From positions 23,506 to 87,505 of the forward strand of contig NZ_JAIEUI010000025.1 in NCBI RefSeq assembly GCF_022234545.1: DNA of 64,000 bases, given 5' to 3'. How positions within the stretch are numbered: the first letter of the stretch is position 1; each line of letters begins with the position of its first letter. Below, piece after piece: positions 9,571-18,085 of the stretch. The position numbers were made by a program, and so were the translations under genes. Below the pieces are notes generated by a model, which saw nothing but the letters and a program-made list of their open reading frames with translations, ran no database searches and was not told the DNA's origin. Source of the stretch: Paenibacillus piscarius. Its GTDB lineage: Bacteria; Bacillota; Bacilli; Paenibacillales; Paenibacillaceae.

Positions 9571-11184
9571 ATGACAACGAACGCGAAACAGGGAGTTCTA
9601 AAGAAAGCAATGGCAATCGGCTTAACCACAGTAATGGGTGCGGCGCTGCTGGCCGGCTGCTCCTCAGACGGGAAGAACAGCGCAGCCGGAGGATCAGCAG
9701 AAGCTGGGAAGAACGCCGAACGCGTCACCTTGAAGGTAGAGATTTTCGACCGCGGTAAAACGCCGAAGCAATATACCATTACGAATAACTTCATGTCCCA
9801 GATGATTCAGAAGAATTTCGGTGATCCGAATAATATTAATGTAGAATTCGTCCCGGTGCAGCGCTCGGAGGAAGTGACCAAGCTGAACGTGCTAATGGCC
9901 AGCAATACGGATGTGCCGGATATTGTCTTCACTTATGATTCCAGTGTCTTCTACCGTTACGCCCAGCAGGGCGGGCTGACCGATGTCGGTGCCTTACTGG
10001 ATGAGCACGGCCAGACGCTGAAGAAATTCATCGGCGATGAGACGATGGCCTTCGGCCAGCTCGACGGCAAGCAGTTCGCGATTCCGGGCAAACGGGCGAT
10101 TACAGGGCGCTACGCTTCATATATCCGTCAGGACTGGCTGGATAAGCTGGGTCTGCCGGTGCCGAAGAATACGGATGAGCTGTACACTACTTTGAAAGCG
10201 TTTAAGGAGAAGGACCCGGGCGGCCTCGGCAGCAAAAACATCCCGATGGGCATGTCGCTCGGCTCTGCTCAATTAGAGACCCTGATCTACTCCTTCATCA
10301 AGCCGGTCAGCGGCGACCTCACCTACAGCCAGTCCTACGAGCTGCCGCTGCATGAGGGCTTCAAGGATGCGGCCCAGTTCCTGAACAAGCTCTACAATGA
10401 AGGGCTGATCAGCAAGGACTTCAGCTTGGATGAAGACAAAGCCCAGGTGTCCAAGGATATTCAGAACGGCAACGTCGGCTTCTTCTCCGAGGATGTGGAT
10501 AGTCTGTTCTATGCCGATGGTACGCTGGAGAATCTCTACAAGAATGTACCGGGCAGCAAGCTGCTGCCGGCGGATGTCCTCACCAATGCCAAGGTGGACA
10601 ATAAATATATCAAATCCCGCTATGCCTCGAACGGCATGTACATCATGATTCCTAAGAGCAGCAAACGTGCGGTAGAAGCGGTGAAATACCTCGACTGGAT
10701 GGCAACCGGCAACAATCTGATTGATATCTACAACGGCGTTGAAGGCGAGAACTACGATATGGTGGACGGCATCCCGGTTGTTAAGGAGAATGTGTCCCAG
10801 GAGTTCCAGGACCGTCTGTTCACATCCGGGGATACTGCGATTATCTCCAACGGCAAGAACCTCGGCGATCAGGCGATGAATGAGAAAGCCTGGATTCTGG
10901 GCTTCCCTGCGGCCAACCAGGAGGCGCTGAAGCAGTCGATTGACATTGCCAATACGGATACTGTGGGTCCTATCGTCTTCGGCAAGCCGATTGAAGCTGA
11001 ATCGAAATACGGCACTACACTCAGCGACAAGCTTAAAGTGATCATCGTGAAGACCGCGATGGCGAAGCCGGAGCAATTCGACAGCACATTCGAGCAGGAA
11101 ATGAAGGATTACATGTCTCTGGGCGGAGACAAGCTGAAGGCAGAGCTGGAGCAAGGGCTTGCCGAGCTTCCGGCAGCGAAGTAA
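9571..11184 (+). CDS. Sugar ABC transporter solute-binding lipoprotein
   Basis: 537-residue family 1 extracellular binding protein of the large LipoYtcQ/LplA-like type. The signal peptide ends in the lipobox LLAGC (near residue 29), so the mature protein would be lipid-anchored outside the membrane. A Ser/Gly/Ala-rich linker follows. ATG at 9571 follows GAAGGAGATGG. Two permeases of the matching LplB/YtcP type follow directly, with no ATPase gene, so a shared MsmX-like ATPase is likely. Substrate is unknown; oligosaccharides, especially uronic-acid-containing ones, are common for this type. Confidence 0.88.
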   Translation: MTTNAKQGVLKKAMAIGLTTVMGAALLAGCSSDGKNSAAGGSAEAGKNAERVTLKVEIFDRGKTPKQYTITNNFMSQMIQKNFGDPNNINVEFVPVQRSEEVTKLNVLMASNTDVPDIVFTYDSSVFYRYAQQGGLTDVGALLDEHGQTLKKFIGDETMAFGQLDGKQFAIPGKRAITGRYASYIRQDWLDKLGLPVPKNTDELYTTLKAFKEKDPGGLGSKNIPMGMSLGSAQLETLIYSFIKPVSGDLTYSQSYELPLHEGFKDAAQFLNKLYNEGLISKDFSLDEDKAQVSKDIQNGNVGFFSEDVDSLFYADGTLENLYKNVPGSKLLPADVLTNAKVDNKYIKSRYASNGMYIMIPKSSKRAVEAVKYLDWMATGNNLIDIYNGVEGENYDMVDGIPVVKENVSQEFQDRLFTSGDTAIISNGKNLGDQAMNEKAWILGFPAANQEALKQSIDIANTDTVGPIVFGKPIEAESKYGTTLSDKLKVIIVKTAMAKPEQFDSTFEQEMKDYMSLGGDKLKAELEQGLAELPAAK

Positions 11185-11201
11185 CAACAATACAAAGTGA
11201 G

Positions 11202-11238
11202 AACCGGGGGGAGCGCCACGCTGCTCTGCCCGGTTTTT
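11202..11238 (+). terminator. Intra-operon terminator/attenuator after binding-protein gene
   Basis: AACCGGG...CCCGGTT, extended by GGAGC/GCTCT, with a TTTTT tail, sits between the binding-protein stop and the permease ribosome site. It would let most transcripts stop after the binding protein and give less permease. An in-frame GTG at 11197 upstream of it is therefore unlikely to be the permease start. Confidence 0.72.
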
Positions 11239-11259
11239 CCCCTTAGGAGGAGAGTAACC

Positions 11260-12162
11260 TTGAGCAAAGCGTCCTATATCAGACGGTACTGGCAACTGTA
11301 CGCGCTGCTGTCGCTGCCCATTATATATTTCCTGATTTTCCGCTACGGCCCGATGTACGGGGTGCAGATTGCTTTTAAAGACTTCAACCTGTTCCAGGGG
11401 ATTAACGGCAGTGAGTGGATTGGCTTCGATGCGTTCCGTGAGGTCTTCGGCATGAAGGAGTTCTACAGCAGTCTGCGCAATACATTTATGCTTAATTTCC
11501 TGGATTTGCTGGTATCCTTCCCGGCCCCGATTATTCTGGCTATTATGCTCTATGAGATCAAGTCGGTCTGGTTCAAAAAAATATCGCAAACCCTTCTCTA
11601 CATCCCCCACTTCATCTCCTGGGTCATCATCGGGGGAATTGTCTATCAATTGTTCGGCAACCAATCCGGTATGGTCAACGGCCTGCTGGAGAGCATGGGG
11701 CTGAATCCGATTCCGTTCCTGACGGAGAAAGGTCCGTGGCTGATTACCTACCTGTTCACGGGTGTCTGGCAAAGTGCCGGCTGGGGAACCATTCTCTATC
11801 TGGCTGCGCTCACTGGTGTTAACCGCGAGCTGTTCGAGGCGGCTGAGGTGGACGGCGCCACCCGGATGAAGAAGATCCGCTACATCACGCTTCCCAGCAT
11901 CAAACCTACTATTGTCACCCTGCTGATTCTCAATCTGGGCAAAATGGTCAGCATCGGCTTCGACCGTCCATACGTGATCGGCAATACAGCGGTGCGCGAA
12001 TATTCGGATGTACTCAGTACCTTCGTCTACCGCATCGGTCTGGAGTCTGGACAATATACGCTGGCAACTGTGGTTGGATTGTTCCAGGCGGTGGTCGGGC
12101 TGGTATTCATCCTGGGCTCCAACTATATCTCGAAAAAAGTGACCGGCGACGGCATTCTATAA
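11260..12162 (+). CDS. Sugar ABC transporter permease (LplB type)
   Basis: About six transmembrane helices with the cytoplasmic EAA loop EAAEVDGATRMKKIRYITLP, which contacts the ATPase. The N-terminus (RYWQLYALLSLPIIYFLIFRYGPMYG) is typical of the LplB subfamily. TTG at 11260 is chosen because it lies seven to eight bases after TAGGAGGAGA; a longer frame from GTG 11197 would run through the attenuator hairpin. This gives 300 residues. It pairs with the next permease. Confidence 0.87.
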   Translation: MSKASYIRRYWQLYALLSLPIIYFLIFRYGPMYGVQIAFKDFNLFQGINGSEWIGFDAFREVFGMKEFYSSLRNTFMLNFLDLLVSFPAPIILAIMLYEIKSVWFKKISQTLLYIPHFISWVIIGGIVYQLFGNQSGMVNGLLESMGLNPIPFLTEKGPWLITYLFTGVWQSAGWGTILYLAALTGVNRELFEAAEVDGATRMKKIRYITLPSIKPTIVTLLILNLGKMVSIGFDRPYVIGNTAVREYSDVLSTFVYRIGLESGQYTLATVVGLFQAVVGLVFILGSNYISKKVTGDGIL

Positions 12163-12187
12163 TCATGATGAAAGGAGGCGGAGTACG

Positions 12188-13060
12188 ATGAGTGAACGTA
12201 CCTCTAACCGGATCTTCGATACCGTTAATATTATCTTTGTAGCCTTGTTCGTGCTGTTCTGTCTGGCTCCGTTTGTACACGTCATTGCGGTGTCCCTCAG
12301 CTCCACGCGGGCGATTACCTCCGGGGAAGTAACGATTTTTCCGATTGAACTGAACTGGAAGGCATATGTGCAGGTCTTCACCGACAATGCGATGATCCGT
12401 TCACTGATCTTCACGATTATCCTGACCATCGCCACCACGGTGCTCTGTATGCTCTTCACCATCGCTGCTGCTTATCCGCTGACCAAAAGCAAGCTGAAGG
12501 GCCGCAAGCTGTTCATGTACGTCATTATCATCACCATGTTCTTCAGCGGCGGGATTATTCCCGAGTATCTGCTGATCCGAGATCTGCGCATGATCGATAC
12601 GGTCTGGTCGCTGATTCTGCCCGGGCTGGTCAGCCCGTTCAACCTGATTATCCTGATCTCCTTCTTCCGCAACATCCCGCCGAGCCTGGAGGAGTCGGCT
12701 GAGATTGACGGCAGCTCGCATTTCCGCACGCTGATGAGCATTGTACTGCCGCTGTCCATGCCGGTGATGGCTACGCTGGCGCTCTTCTATGCGGTCGGAC
12801 GCTGGAACGGATTCCAGGATTCCCTGATGTACATCAATAATCCCGACCTGTATCCGCTTCAGCTGAAGCTGTTCCAGATGGTCCAGAACAATATGATTAC
12901 TGAGCTGACTAATCTGGAGGGTGCAGCCCGTGCCAAGCTGCCGCCGGAGAGCCTCAAGGCTGCTACGGTCGTCTTCGCAACCGTGCCGATTCTGGTCGTT
13001 TATCCTTGGCTGCAGAAATATTTCGTCAGCGGTGTTATGCTAGGAGCTGTAAAAGGCTGA
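12188..13060 (+). CDS. Sugar ABC transporter permease (YtcP type)
   Basis: Second permease, 290 residues, about six transmembrane helices. It has the EAA-type loop EESAEIDGSSHFRTLMSIVLP and the family-typical C-terminus YPWLQKYFVSGVMLGAVKG. Start ATG follows AAAGGAGGCGGAGTACG. It would form a heterodimeric channel with the product of the previous gene. Confidence 0.88.
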   Translation: MSERTSNRIFDTVNIIFVALFVLFCLAPFVHVIAVSLSSTRAITSGEVTIFPIELNWKAYVQVFTDNAMIRSLIFTIILTIATTVLCMLFTIAAAYPLTKSKLKGRKLFMYVIIITMFFSGGIIPEYLLIRDLRMIDTVWSLILPGLVSPFNLIILISFFRNIPPSLEESAEIDGSSHFRTLMSIVLPLSMPVMATLALFYAVGRWNGFQDSLMYINNPDLYPLQLKLFQMVQNNMITELTNLEGAARAKLPPESLKAATVVFATVPILVVYPWLQKYFVSGVMLGAVKG

Positions 13061-13102
13061 TGGTGTACCCACTACTTTGGAGCGATGAGAGGAGAGGCTG
13101 TA

Positions 13103-14047
13103 ATGGAGGATAAGGGAGAATTCTCCTTCTCCACCTGCTGGAATATGAGACGTCATACAACAGGTGATGGACTGCTTAATGAGATCCGGGAGCTGGGCTT
13201 CCGCAGGGTAGAGCTGAATTATAATGTGACGGAGGAAATGCTGGTTACGATCGAGCCGATGATTGAACGGGGAGAGATCGGCATATCCAGCGTGCATAAT
13301 ACGTTTCCCCATGTACCGGACCGCGACTACGGCACAGACTCCGTGCTGCTCGGCTTCGAGGATAAGGAGAAGCGCAAGCGGGCGGTAGACCTGCTGGTCC
13401 GCTCGGCGGAGTATGCACAGCGCTACGGCGGGGAAGCCGTAGTGGTGCATCCGGGCGAGGTGCCGTTCACGTATGATATCTCCGGGGAACTGGAGCAGCT
13501 CTACAATACACAGGGCAAGGAATCAGCGGCCTACCGCAGCAAATGGGCGGAGCTGATGGAGCGCAGAGAAGCGCGCAGCGCCGGGTATGTACAGACAATC
13601 ATCCAGAGCCTGGATACCGTCTGCAACCGCGCGGTATCCAAGGGGCTGAATATCCGCTTCGGCATCGAGACCCGCTCGAAGCCGCAGCAGATTCCAACAC
13701 TGGCTGAGGCGAAGACGATTATTCAGGCGCTTAAGGGAGCGCCGGTCGGCATCTGGTTTGATACCGGCCATGCCATTATGATGGACCGCCTGGGACTGTA
13801 CGACAGCATTGGCGGGATGGATGGCCTGATGGATGATATTGTCGGCGTTCACATCCATGAGACGATCGGTCTCGACGATCACTGGTGTCCTTATGTGAAC
13901 AGCGGAGATCCTGACTTCTATGATGCCTATCTGCCGATGATTGAACGTGCGCAGGTCAAGGTATATGAGCTGAAGGCGGCTTGCCGCCCGGAAGAGATTC
14001 AGGAGAGCCACCGCCTGCTTACGGCGAAGCTGGCCGGCCGGAAATAG
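13103..14047 (+). CDS. Sugar phosphate isomerase/epimerase-like TIM-barrel protein
   Basis: Xylose-isomerase-like (AP-endonuclease 2 fold) protein of 314 residues. Barrel motifs include FRRVELNYNV, VVVHPGEV, IRFGIETRS, GIWFDTGHA and VGVHIHET, placing probable metal-binding Glu, Asp and His residues at strand ends. An in-frame ATG at 13085 overlaps the ribosome site; ATG at 13103 is preferred. It is probably cotranscribed with the ABC importer and the next gene, so it likely acts on the imported sugar; the exact substrate cannot be read from sequence. Confidence 0.75.
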   Translation: MEDKGEFSFSTCWNMRRHTTGDGLLNEIRELGFRRVELNYNVTEEMLVTIEPMIERGEIGISSVHNTFPHVPDRDYGTDSVLLGFEDKEKRKRAVDLLVRSAEYAQRYGGEAVVVHPGEVPFTYDISGELEQLYNTQGKESAAYRSKWAELMERREARSAGYVQTIIQSLDTVCNRAVSKGLNIRFGIETRSKPQQIPTLAEAKTIIQALKGAPVGIWFDTGHAIMMDRLGLYDSIGGMDGLMDDIVGVHIHETIGLDDHWCPYVNSGDPDFYDAYLPMIERAQVKVYELKAACRPEEIQESHRLLTAKLAGRK

Positions 14048-14080
14048 TAATGGATGAGAGAGCCGTAAGGAGGAAGCACC

Positions 14081-15817
14081 ATGTACAAGCAACTGGTGAA
14101 CAGCAATGACAGAGCTGTAGAGCAGGGGCTGCCCCGGCAGATGCTGGAGCCGGACAGCCCTTATTATGGAGGTACCATTGATTCCCATACCGGGATGGCC
14201 TGGGTGAATCATACAACCGGGACCCCGACGGATATGTGTTATTGGGGAGCCGCTCTGGTGAACCCGGATTCCCGTTACTACCGGAATGAGGAGCTGCTGG
14301 ACCGGCTGAAGCTGGCCTCTGCCTTCGTGCTGCGCTTCCAGCATGAGGACGGCTCGATCTCGCCGGGATGGACGAATTATCACTCGCCGCCGGATACGGC
14401 CTTCGTGGTGGCCGGCTATGCCCAGTTGTATCAACTGCTGGTGCAGGAGGCGTGGCCGCCGCTTCAGCCGGTGCTGGACGATATGCGCCTGTTCCTGGAG
14501 CGGACCATTCCCGTCATGCTGACAGGCGGCGTGCATACGCCGAATCACCGCTGGGTGATGTGTGCGGCGCTCGGGTTCCTGCATGAGCTGTTCGGCGTGG
14601 AGGAGGCGAAAGAGCGGGCGGCGCAGTGGCTGGCGGAGGGCATGGACATCACGCCGGACGGGGAATGGACCGAGCGGAGCAACGGCATCTACAGCGCCGT
14701 CAGCGACATTATGCTGATCCATGCCGCCCGGCTGCTGGATCAGCCGCAATTGCTGGAGCCGGTCCGGCGGAACCTGCATATGATGGTCTATCTCGTCCAT
14801 CCTTCGGGTGAGGTCGTGACCGATTATTCCGGGCGGCAGGATCTCGGCGTCGTGCATGACCTGTCTCCTTATTATTTGCCTTATGCCATCCTGGCCCGCT
14901 CGGACAAGGATCCCGTGCTTGCGGCCATGGCCGAATGGGCCGGGCGCTCCCTGGCCGATCCCGGCGTCTGCTCGGTGAACGCGCTGGTGCGCATGCTGCT
15001 GGAGCCGGAGCTGCAGCAGCCGCCGGAGAGCACAGCGGAGCTGCCCGTTCATTATGAGCAGATTCTGAACGGGGATTTCCTGCGGGAGCGCTACCTTGAG
15101 GGGATGGAGGCGGCGGGCCACCATGGACAGATCTTCCATAGCCGGCTGCATACCGACTTCGGCGCGCCGGTTGCCCGGCTTAGAGACGGGGCGACCAGCG
15201 TGACGCTGATCACGGAGACGCCTTCCTTCTTCGCACTGCGCCACGGGGCGGTCAGACTGCTGTCCGTGCAGCTGAGCACCAGCTTCTATCCCGGCTTCGT
15301 GCCGATGCAGGAGCTGACCCGGCTGCCGGAGGGCTATTCTCTGAAGGGCGTGCAGAAGAAGGGCTACTACGGCCCGGTGGCTGCTTCGCTGCTTCCGCCG
15401 TCGGCGGCGGCAGAGGTGAGCCCATGGTATCTGCTGCCGCATCATAAACGCCCGCTGACCCACGAGCAGACGCTCTGCGTGGAGACCGAGGTCCACCGGA
15501 CAGCGGATGGCTGGACCATCCGGCTGCATTGCGCGGAGCCCGCCCAGGTTATGGCCCAGCTCTCGTTCAACTTCGGCTTGGAGGGTAACCTCACCTCAGA
15601 CGAGCTGCAGACGGTGCATGAGGACTACTGCCTCTGGAGCGGCGGATCGCTCCGCTACTCCTGCGCCGGAGACTGGATCGGGCTGACCGGCGGAGAGCTG
15701 GCCCACCGCAGCCGCTCTGCCCGCGAGTCCTCGCAGCAGAACAGCTGCAAGTCGGTGCTCGTCAACCTGGTTACTCCGTTTGATAAGACATTTAAGCTTA
15801 CACTGTCTCCTTCTTAG
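14081..15817 (+). CDS. Unassigned 578-residue protein, possibly alpha/alpha-toroid polysaccharide lyase or hydrolase
   Basis: I do not recognise the family with certainty. The first ~330 residues have regularly spaced helices with aromatic and charged motifs (GMAWVNHTTGTPTDMCYWG, NHRWVMCAALGFLHELFG, EWTERSNGIYSAVSDIMLIHAARLL, DLSPYYLPYA), reminiscent of heparinase-like or other alpha/alpha-toroid enzymes; the last ~230 residues look beta-rich, as in the sandwich domain of such lyases. No signal peptide is seen, so it would be cytosolic. It starts 33 bases after the isomerase-like gene, with ribosome site AAGGAGG, so it likely processes the imported saccharide. Function is inferred from context only. 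Confidence 0.6.
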   Translation: MYKQLVNSNDRAVEQGLPRQMLEPDSPYYGGTIDSHTGMAWVNHTTGTPTDMCYWGAALVNPDSRYYRNEELLDRLKLASAFVLRFQHEDGSISPGWTNYHSPPDTAFVVAGYAQLYQLLVQEAWPPLQPVLDDMRLFLERTIPVMLTGGVHTPNHRWVMCAALGFLHELFGVEEAKERAAQWLAEGMDITPDGEWTERSNGIYSAVSDIMLIHAARLLDQPQLLEPVRRNLHMMVYLVHPSGEVVTDYSGRQDLGVVHDLSPYYLPYAILARSDKDPVLAAMAEWAGRSLADPGVCSVNALVRMLLEPELQQPPESTAELPVHYEQILNGDFLRERYLEGMEAAGHHGQIFHSRLHTDFGAPVARLRDGATSVTLITETPSFFALRHGAVRLLSVQLSTSFYPGFVPMQELTRLPEGYSLKGVQKKGYYGPVAASLLPPSAAAEVSPWYLLPHHKRPLTHEQTLCVETEVHRTADGWTIRLHCAEPAQVMAQLSFNFGLEGNLTSDELQTVHEDYCLWSGGSLRYSCAGDWIGLTGGELAHRSRSARESSQQNSCKSVLVNLVTPFDKTFKLTLSPS

Positions 15818-15853
15818 GGTTAAGGGGAGAGCGTGTGGTTTAAGGAGCATTAT

Positions 15854-15897
15854 AAAGACACCAGTATCTGCTTTTCTGCGGATACTGGTGTCTTTTT
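15854..15897 (+). terminator. Strong rho-independent terminator
   Basis: AAAGACACCAGTATC pairs perfectly with GATACTGGTGTCTTT, followed by a T-run. It ends the carbohydrate operon. Confidence 0.92.
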
Positions 15898-15959
15898 GGC
15901 GTGGGGATGGGGGAACGGCTGCACAATGAGGTACACAAGTGCACCTGATCTCAATCTGA

Positions 15960-16541
15960 TCAATCTCCCATGTTTGCTATCAACCGTTTCGCCTGTACTT
16001 TGCCCGCCAGTAATAGTTCATCACTGAGCTTAGGGTCACTGACCGAGCGCGCCAGAGCTACTGTACCGACCATACTGCTTACCAGCGCATAACCGGTAGA
16101 ATTGTCTACGCCTGCCAAATTCGTAATAAACGCCATAAGGCGCTGCAATTCCCGGGTGTAAGCTTGCCGGATCGTCTCAGATAATTGGGAGATCTCCCCG
16201 GAGACAGCAGGGAGAATGCAGCCTGTTTCCGTCTGATCCCGGTGGAGGGGACTTAGATAGAAATCAATGACCGCCTCAAGCGGAGTCTGTTCCCCGTCTT
16301 TGGCTGCGTCGGCAACCCGCTGCAGTATCTCAATAGTATCGCTGATCGCGAACTGGCAGGCTTCAACCACCAGCTGATCTTTATTTTCAAAATGGGAGTA
16401 AAAGCCCCCGTGTGTCAATCCGGCACCTTTCATGATATAAGGCAGACTGATGTTTTGAACTCCATGGGTCCGAAATGCTTTGGCGGCGCTGGTGAGGATA
16501 TGTTGCCGGACTCTGAGCTTATGGCCTTCCGGGTAAGGCAT
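15960..16541 (-). CDS. TetR/AcrR-family repressor
   Basis: 193 residues. N-terminal TetR helix-turn-helix at about 10-55 (ILTSAAKAFRTHGVQNISLPYIMKGAGLTHGGFYSHFENKDQLV); the all-helical ligand domain follows. It is divergent from the flavoprotein gene at 16678, and a palindrome overlaps that gene's promoter. It therefore probably represses both genes; the ligand is unknown. TetR neighbours of this subtype often control redox or efflux functions. Confidence 0.85.
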   Translation of the reverse strand: MPYPEGHKLRVRQHILTSAAKAFRTHGVQNISLPYIMKGAGLTHGGFYSHFENKDQLVVEACQFAISDTIEILQRVADAAKDGEQTPLEAVIDFYLSPLHRDQTETGCILPAVSGEISQLSETIRQAYTRELQRLMAFITNLAGVDNSTGYALVSSMVGTVALARSVSDPKLSDELLLAGKVQAKRLIANMGD

Positions 16542-16608
16542 CGCTGTTCCCTTCCTCTATCTTTGATTTTAAAATATTATACCCATCATATTATCTGCTG
16601 TCAATTGG

Positions 16609-16638
16609 TTGACTGTGTTAAAATATGATGTTTATAAT
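16609..16638 (+). promoter_or_regulatory. Sigma-A-type promoter of the flavoprotein gene
   Basis: TTGACT at 16609-16614, an 18-base spacer, and TATAAT at 16633-16638. This is a near-consensus pair about 40 bases before the start codon. Confidence 0.75.
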
Positions 16639-16656
16639 ATATTATGATCATAATAT
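16639..16656. promoter_or_regulatory. Palindromic operator candidate for the TetR repressor
   Basis: ATATTATGATCATAATAT is a perfect 18 bp palindrome immediately after the -10 box. It lies partly inside a wider inverted repeat, TTAAAATAT at 16618-16626 and ATATTTTAA at 16654-16662. A repressor bound here would block transcription start. Confidence 0.6.
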
Positions 16657-16677
16657 TTTAACTCGGGGGTGTACGGA

Positions 16678-18072
16678 ATGAAGCAGTTAGAACCGGTAGA
16701 TGTCTTAGTGATTGGATCAGGCCCGGGGGGTTATGCGGCAGCCTTGCGCTCGTCACAGCTTGGACTGAGTACAGCTATAGTGGAGCGTCATCAGATTGGC
16801 GGAGTATGTACACATGTAGGCTGTATCCCTTCGAAAGCACTGATTGCCGAAGCGGAACGGTTTGCCTTACGCAGACAATGGGGCGCTGTTCAAGAAGGGT
16901 ATTCCTTCAGTGAGGCTCAGGCGTTCAAGCAGGGTGTTGTGAATAAACAGTCCGGAGGCGTCCGCTTTTTGCTGAAAACTGCCCGTGTTACCGTTCTGGA
17001 AGGCGAAGCAAGCTTGGTCGGTCCGCATACTGCCGCAATTCATCATGCCGAAACTGGCTTGCAGCGAATTAGCTTCCAGCATCTTATACTGGCCACGGGC
17101 TCCCGCCCGATTGAGATCAGAGCTTTACCGTTCGGCGGACGTATCCTGTCTTCTACTGAGGCGCTGTCCCTGCCTGAAATTCCTGACAGCCTTGTGGTGG
17201 TGGGCGGCGGTTATATTGGCGTGGAGCTGGGGCAGATGTACGCCAGATTCGGAACGAAGGTTACGATTCTTGAAGGCGGCGGACAACTATTGCCCGGATT
17301 TGAAGGAGAGCTTACTGCACCTGTAGTCCGTCAGTTGAAGGAGGATGGAATAACGGTTATTACAGGGGCAAAAGTCACCGGTGCCCACCAGCATACTAAC
17401 AGCATTGAGCTATACTATCAGCATCAGAATGAGCCTTGCGATATCCAAGCGGAATATGCGCTGGTTACGGTCGGAAGACAACCGAACACGGACGGGACAC
17501 TGGGGCTGGAGAGCATCGGCGTGGCTTTATCCGCCCGAGGTCTGGTTGTAACTGATGAGCAGTGCAGAACATCCATCCCGCATATTTATGCCATCGGCGA
17601 TATTATCCAGGGTCCTGCCCTGGCCCACAAAGCTTCTTATGAAGCGAGGGTTGCAGCCGAAGCCATTGCGGGTAAACGCTCCGTGATCGATTATAAGGCA
17701 CTTCCGCTGGTTGTGTTTTCCAGTCCTGAATTGGCCAGCGCCGGGTTGAGCGAAACGGACTGCAGGCAGCAATCCATCCCCGTTGCCGTCGGCAAATCGG
17801 TGTTCTCCATTAACGGCCGGGCACTGGCTCTGAAGGAAACGGAAGGTTTTGTGAAAATAGTAGCCCATGCCGCCACCGGCCTGATATTGGGAGCACAAAT
17901 CGTCGGCGCTGAAGCCTCCTCCCTGATCTCTGAGCTGTCCCTGGCTATTGAAATGGGAGCAACGATAGAGGATTTGGCCATGACCATTCACCCCCACCCG
18001 ACGCTGGGCGAGGTGATTATGGAAGCCGCCGGACATGCCAGACGGAAGATAGAAATGCAAATTCAACGATAA
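16678..18072 (+). CDS. Dihydrolipoyl-dehydrogenase-type pyridine nucleotide-disulfide oxidoreductase
   Basis: Two-dinucleotide flavoprotein of 464 residues. FAD motif GSGPGGYAAAL at the N-terminus; redox-active disulfide in GGVCTHVGCIPSKAL; NAD motif GGGYIGVELG; second FAD motif IYAIGDI; and the C-terminal catalytic pair in HPHPTLGEVIMEA. All catalytic residues of lipoamide dehydrogenase are present. ATG at 16678, eight bases after the GGGGG ribosome site, is preferred over GTG 16669. No E1/E2 genes of a 2-oxo-acid dehydrogenase are adjacent, and control by a TetR protein suggests a specialised or stress role rather than core PDH. Confidence 0.85.
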   Translation: MKQLEPVDVLVIGSGPGGYAAALRSSQLGLSTAIVERHQIGGVCTHVGCIPSKALIAEAERFALRRQWGAVQEGYSFSEAQAFKQGVVNKQSGGVRFLLKTARVTVLEGEASLVGPHTAAIHHAETGLQRISFQHLILATGSRPIEIRALPFGGRILSSTEALSLPEIPDSLVVVGGGYIGVELGQMYARFGTKVTILEGGGQLLPGFEGELTAPVVRQLKEDGITVITGAKVTGAHQHTNSIELYYQHQNEPCDIQAEYALVTVGRQPNTDGTLGLESIGVALSARGLVVTDEQCRTSIPHIYAIGDIIQGPALAHKASYEARVAAEAIAGKRSVIDYKALPLVVFSSPELASAGLSETDCRQQSIPVAVGKSVFSINGRALALKETEGFVKIVAHAATGLILGAQIVGAEASSLISELSLAIEMGATIEDLAMTIHPHPTLGEVIMEAAGHARRKIEMQIQR

Positions 18073-18085
18073 GCGGCTTGGGAAG

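Noticed and set aside
10273..12054. 593-codon open frame on the minus strand
   Set aside because: It lies opposite the binding-protein and permease genes, has no ribosome site or known motifs, and is the usual long antisense frame of GC-rich third-position coding.
13103..14047. Assignment as a second IolE or as xylose isomerase
   Set aside because: It shares the barrel fold only; IolE signature motifs are missing and its length and motifs fit the general isomerase/epimerase superfamily.
13523..15529. 668-codon open frame on the minus strand
   Set aside because: Antisense to two well-formed plus-strand genes; His/Arg/Gln-rich composition typical of an antisense shadow.
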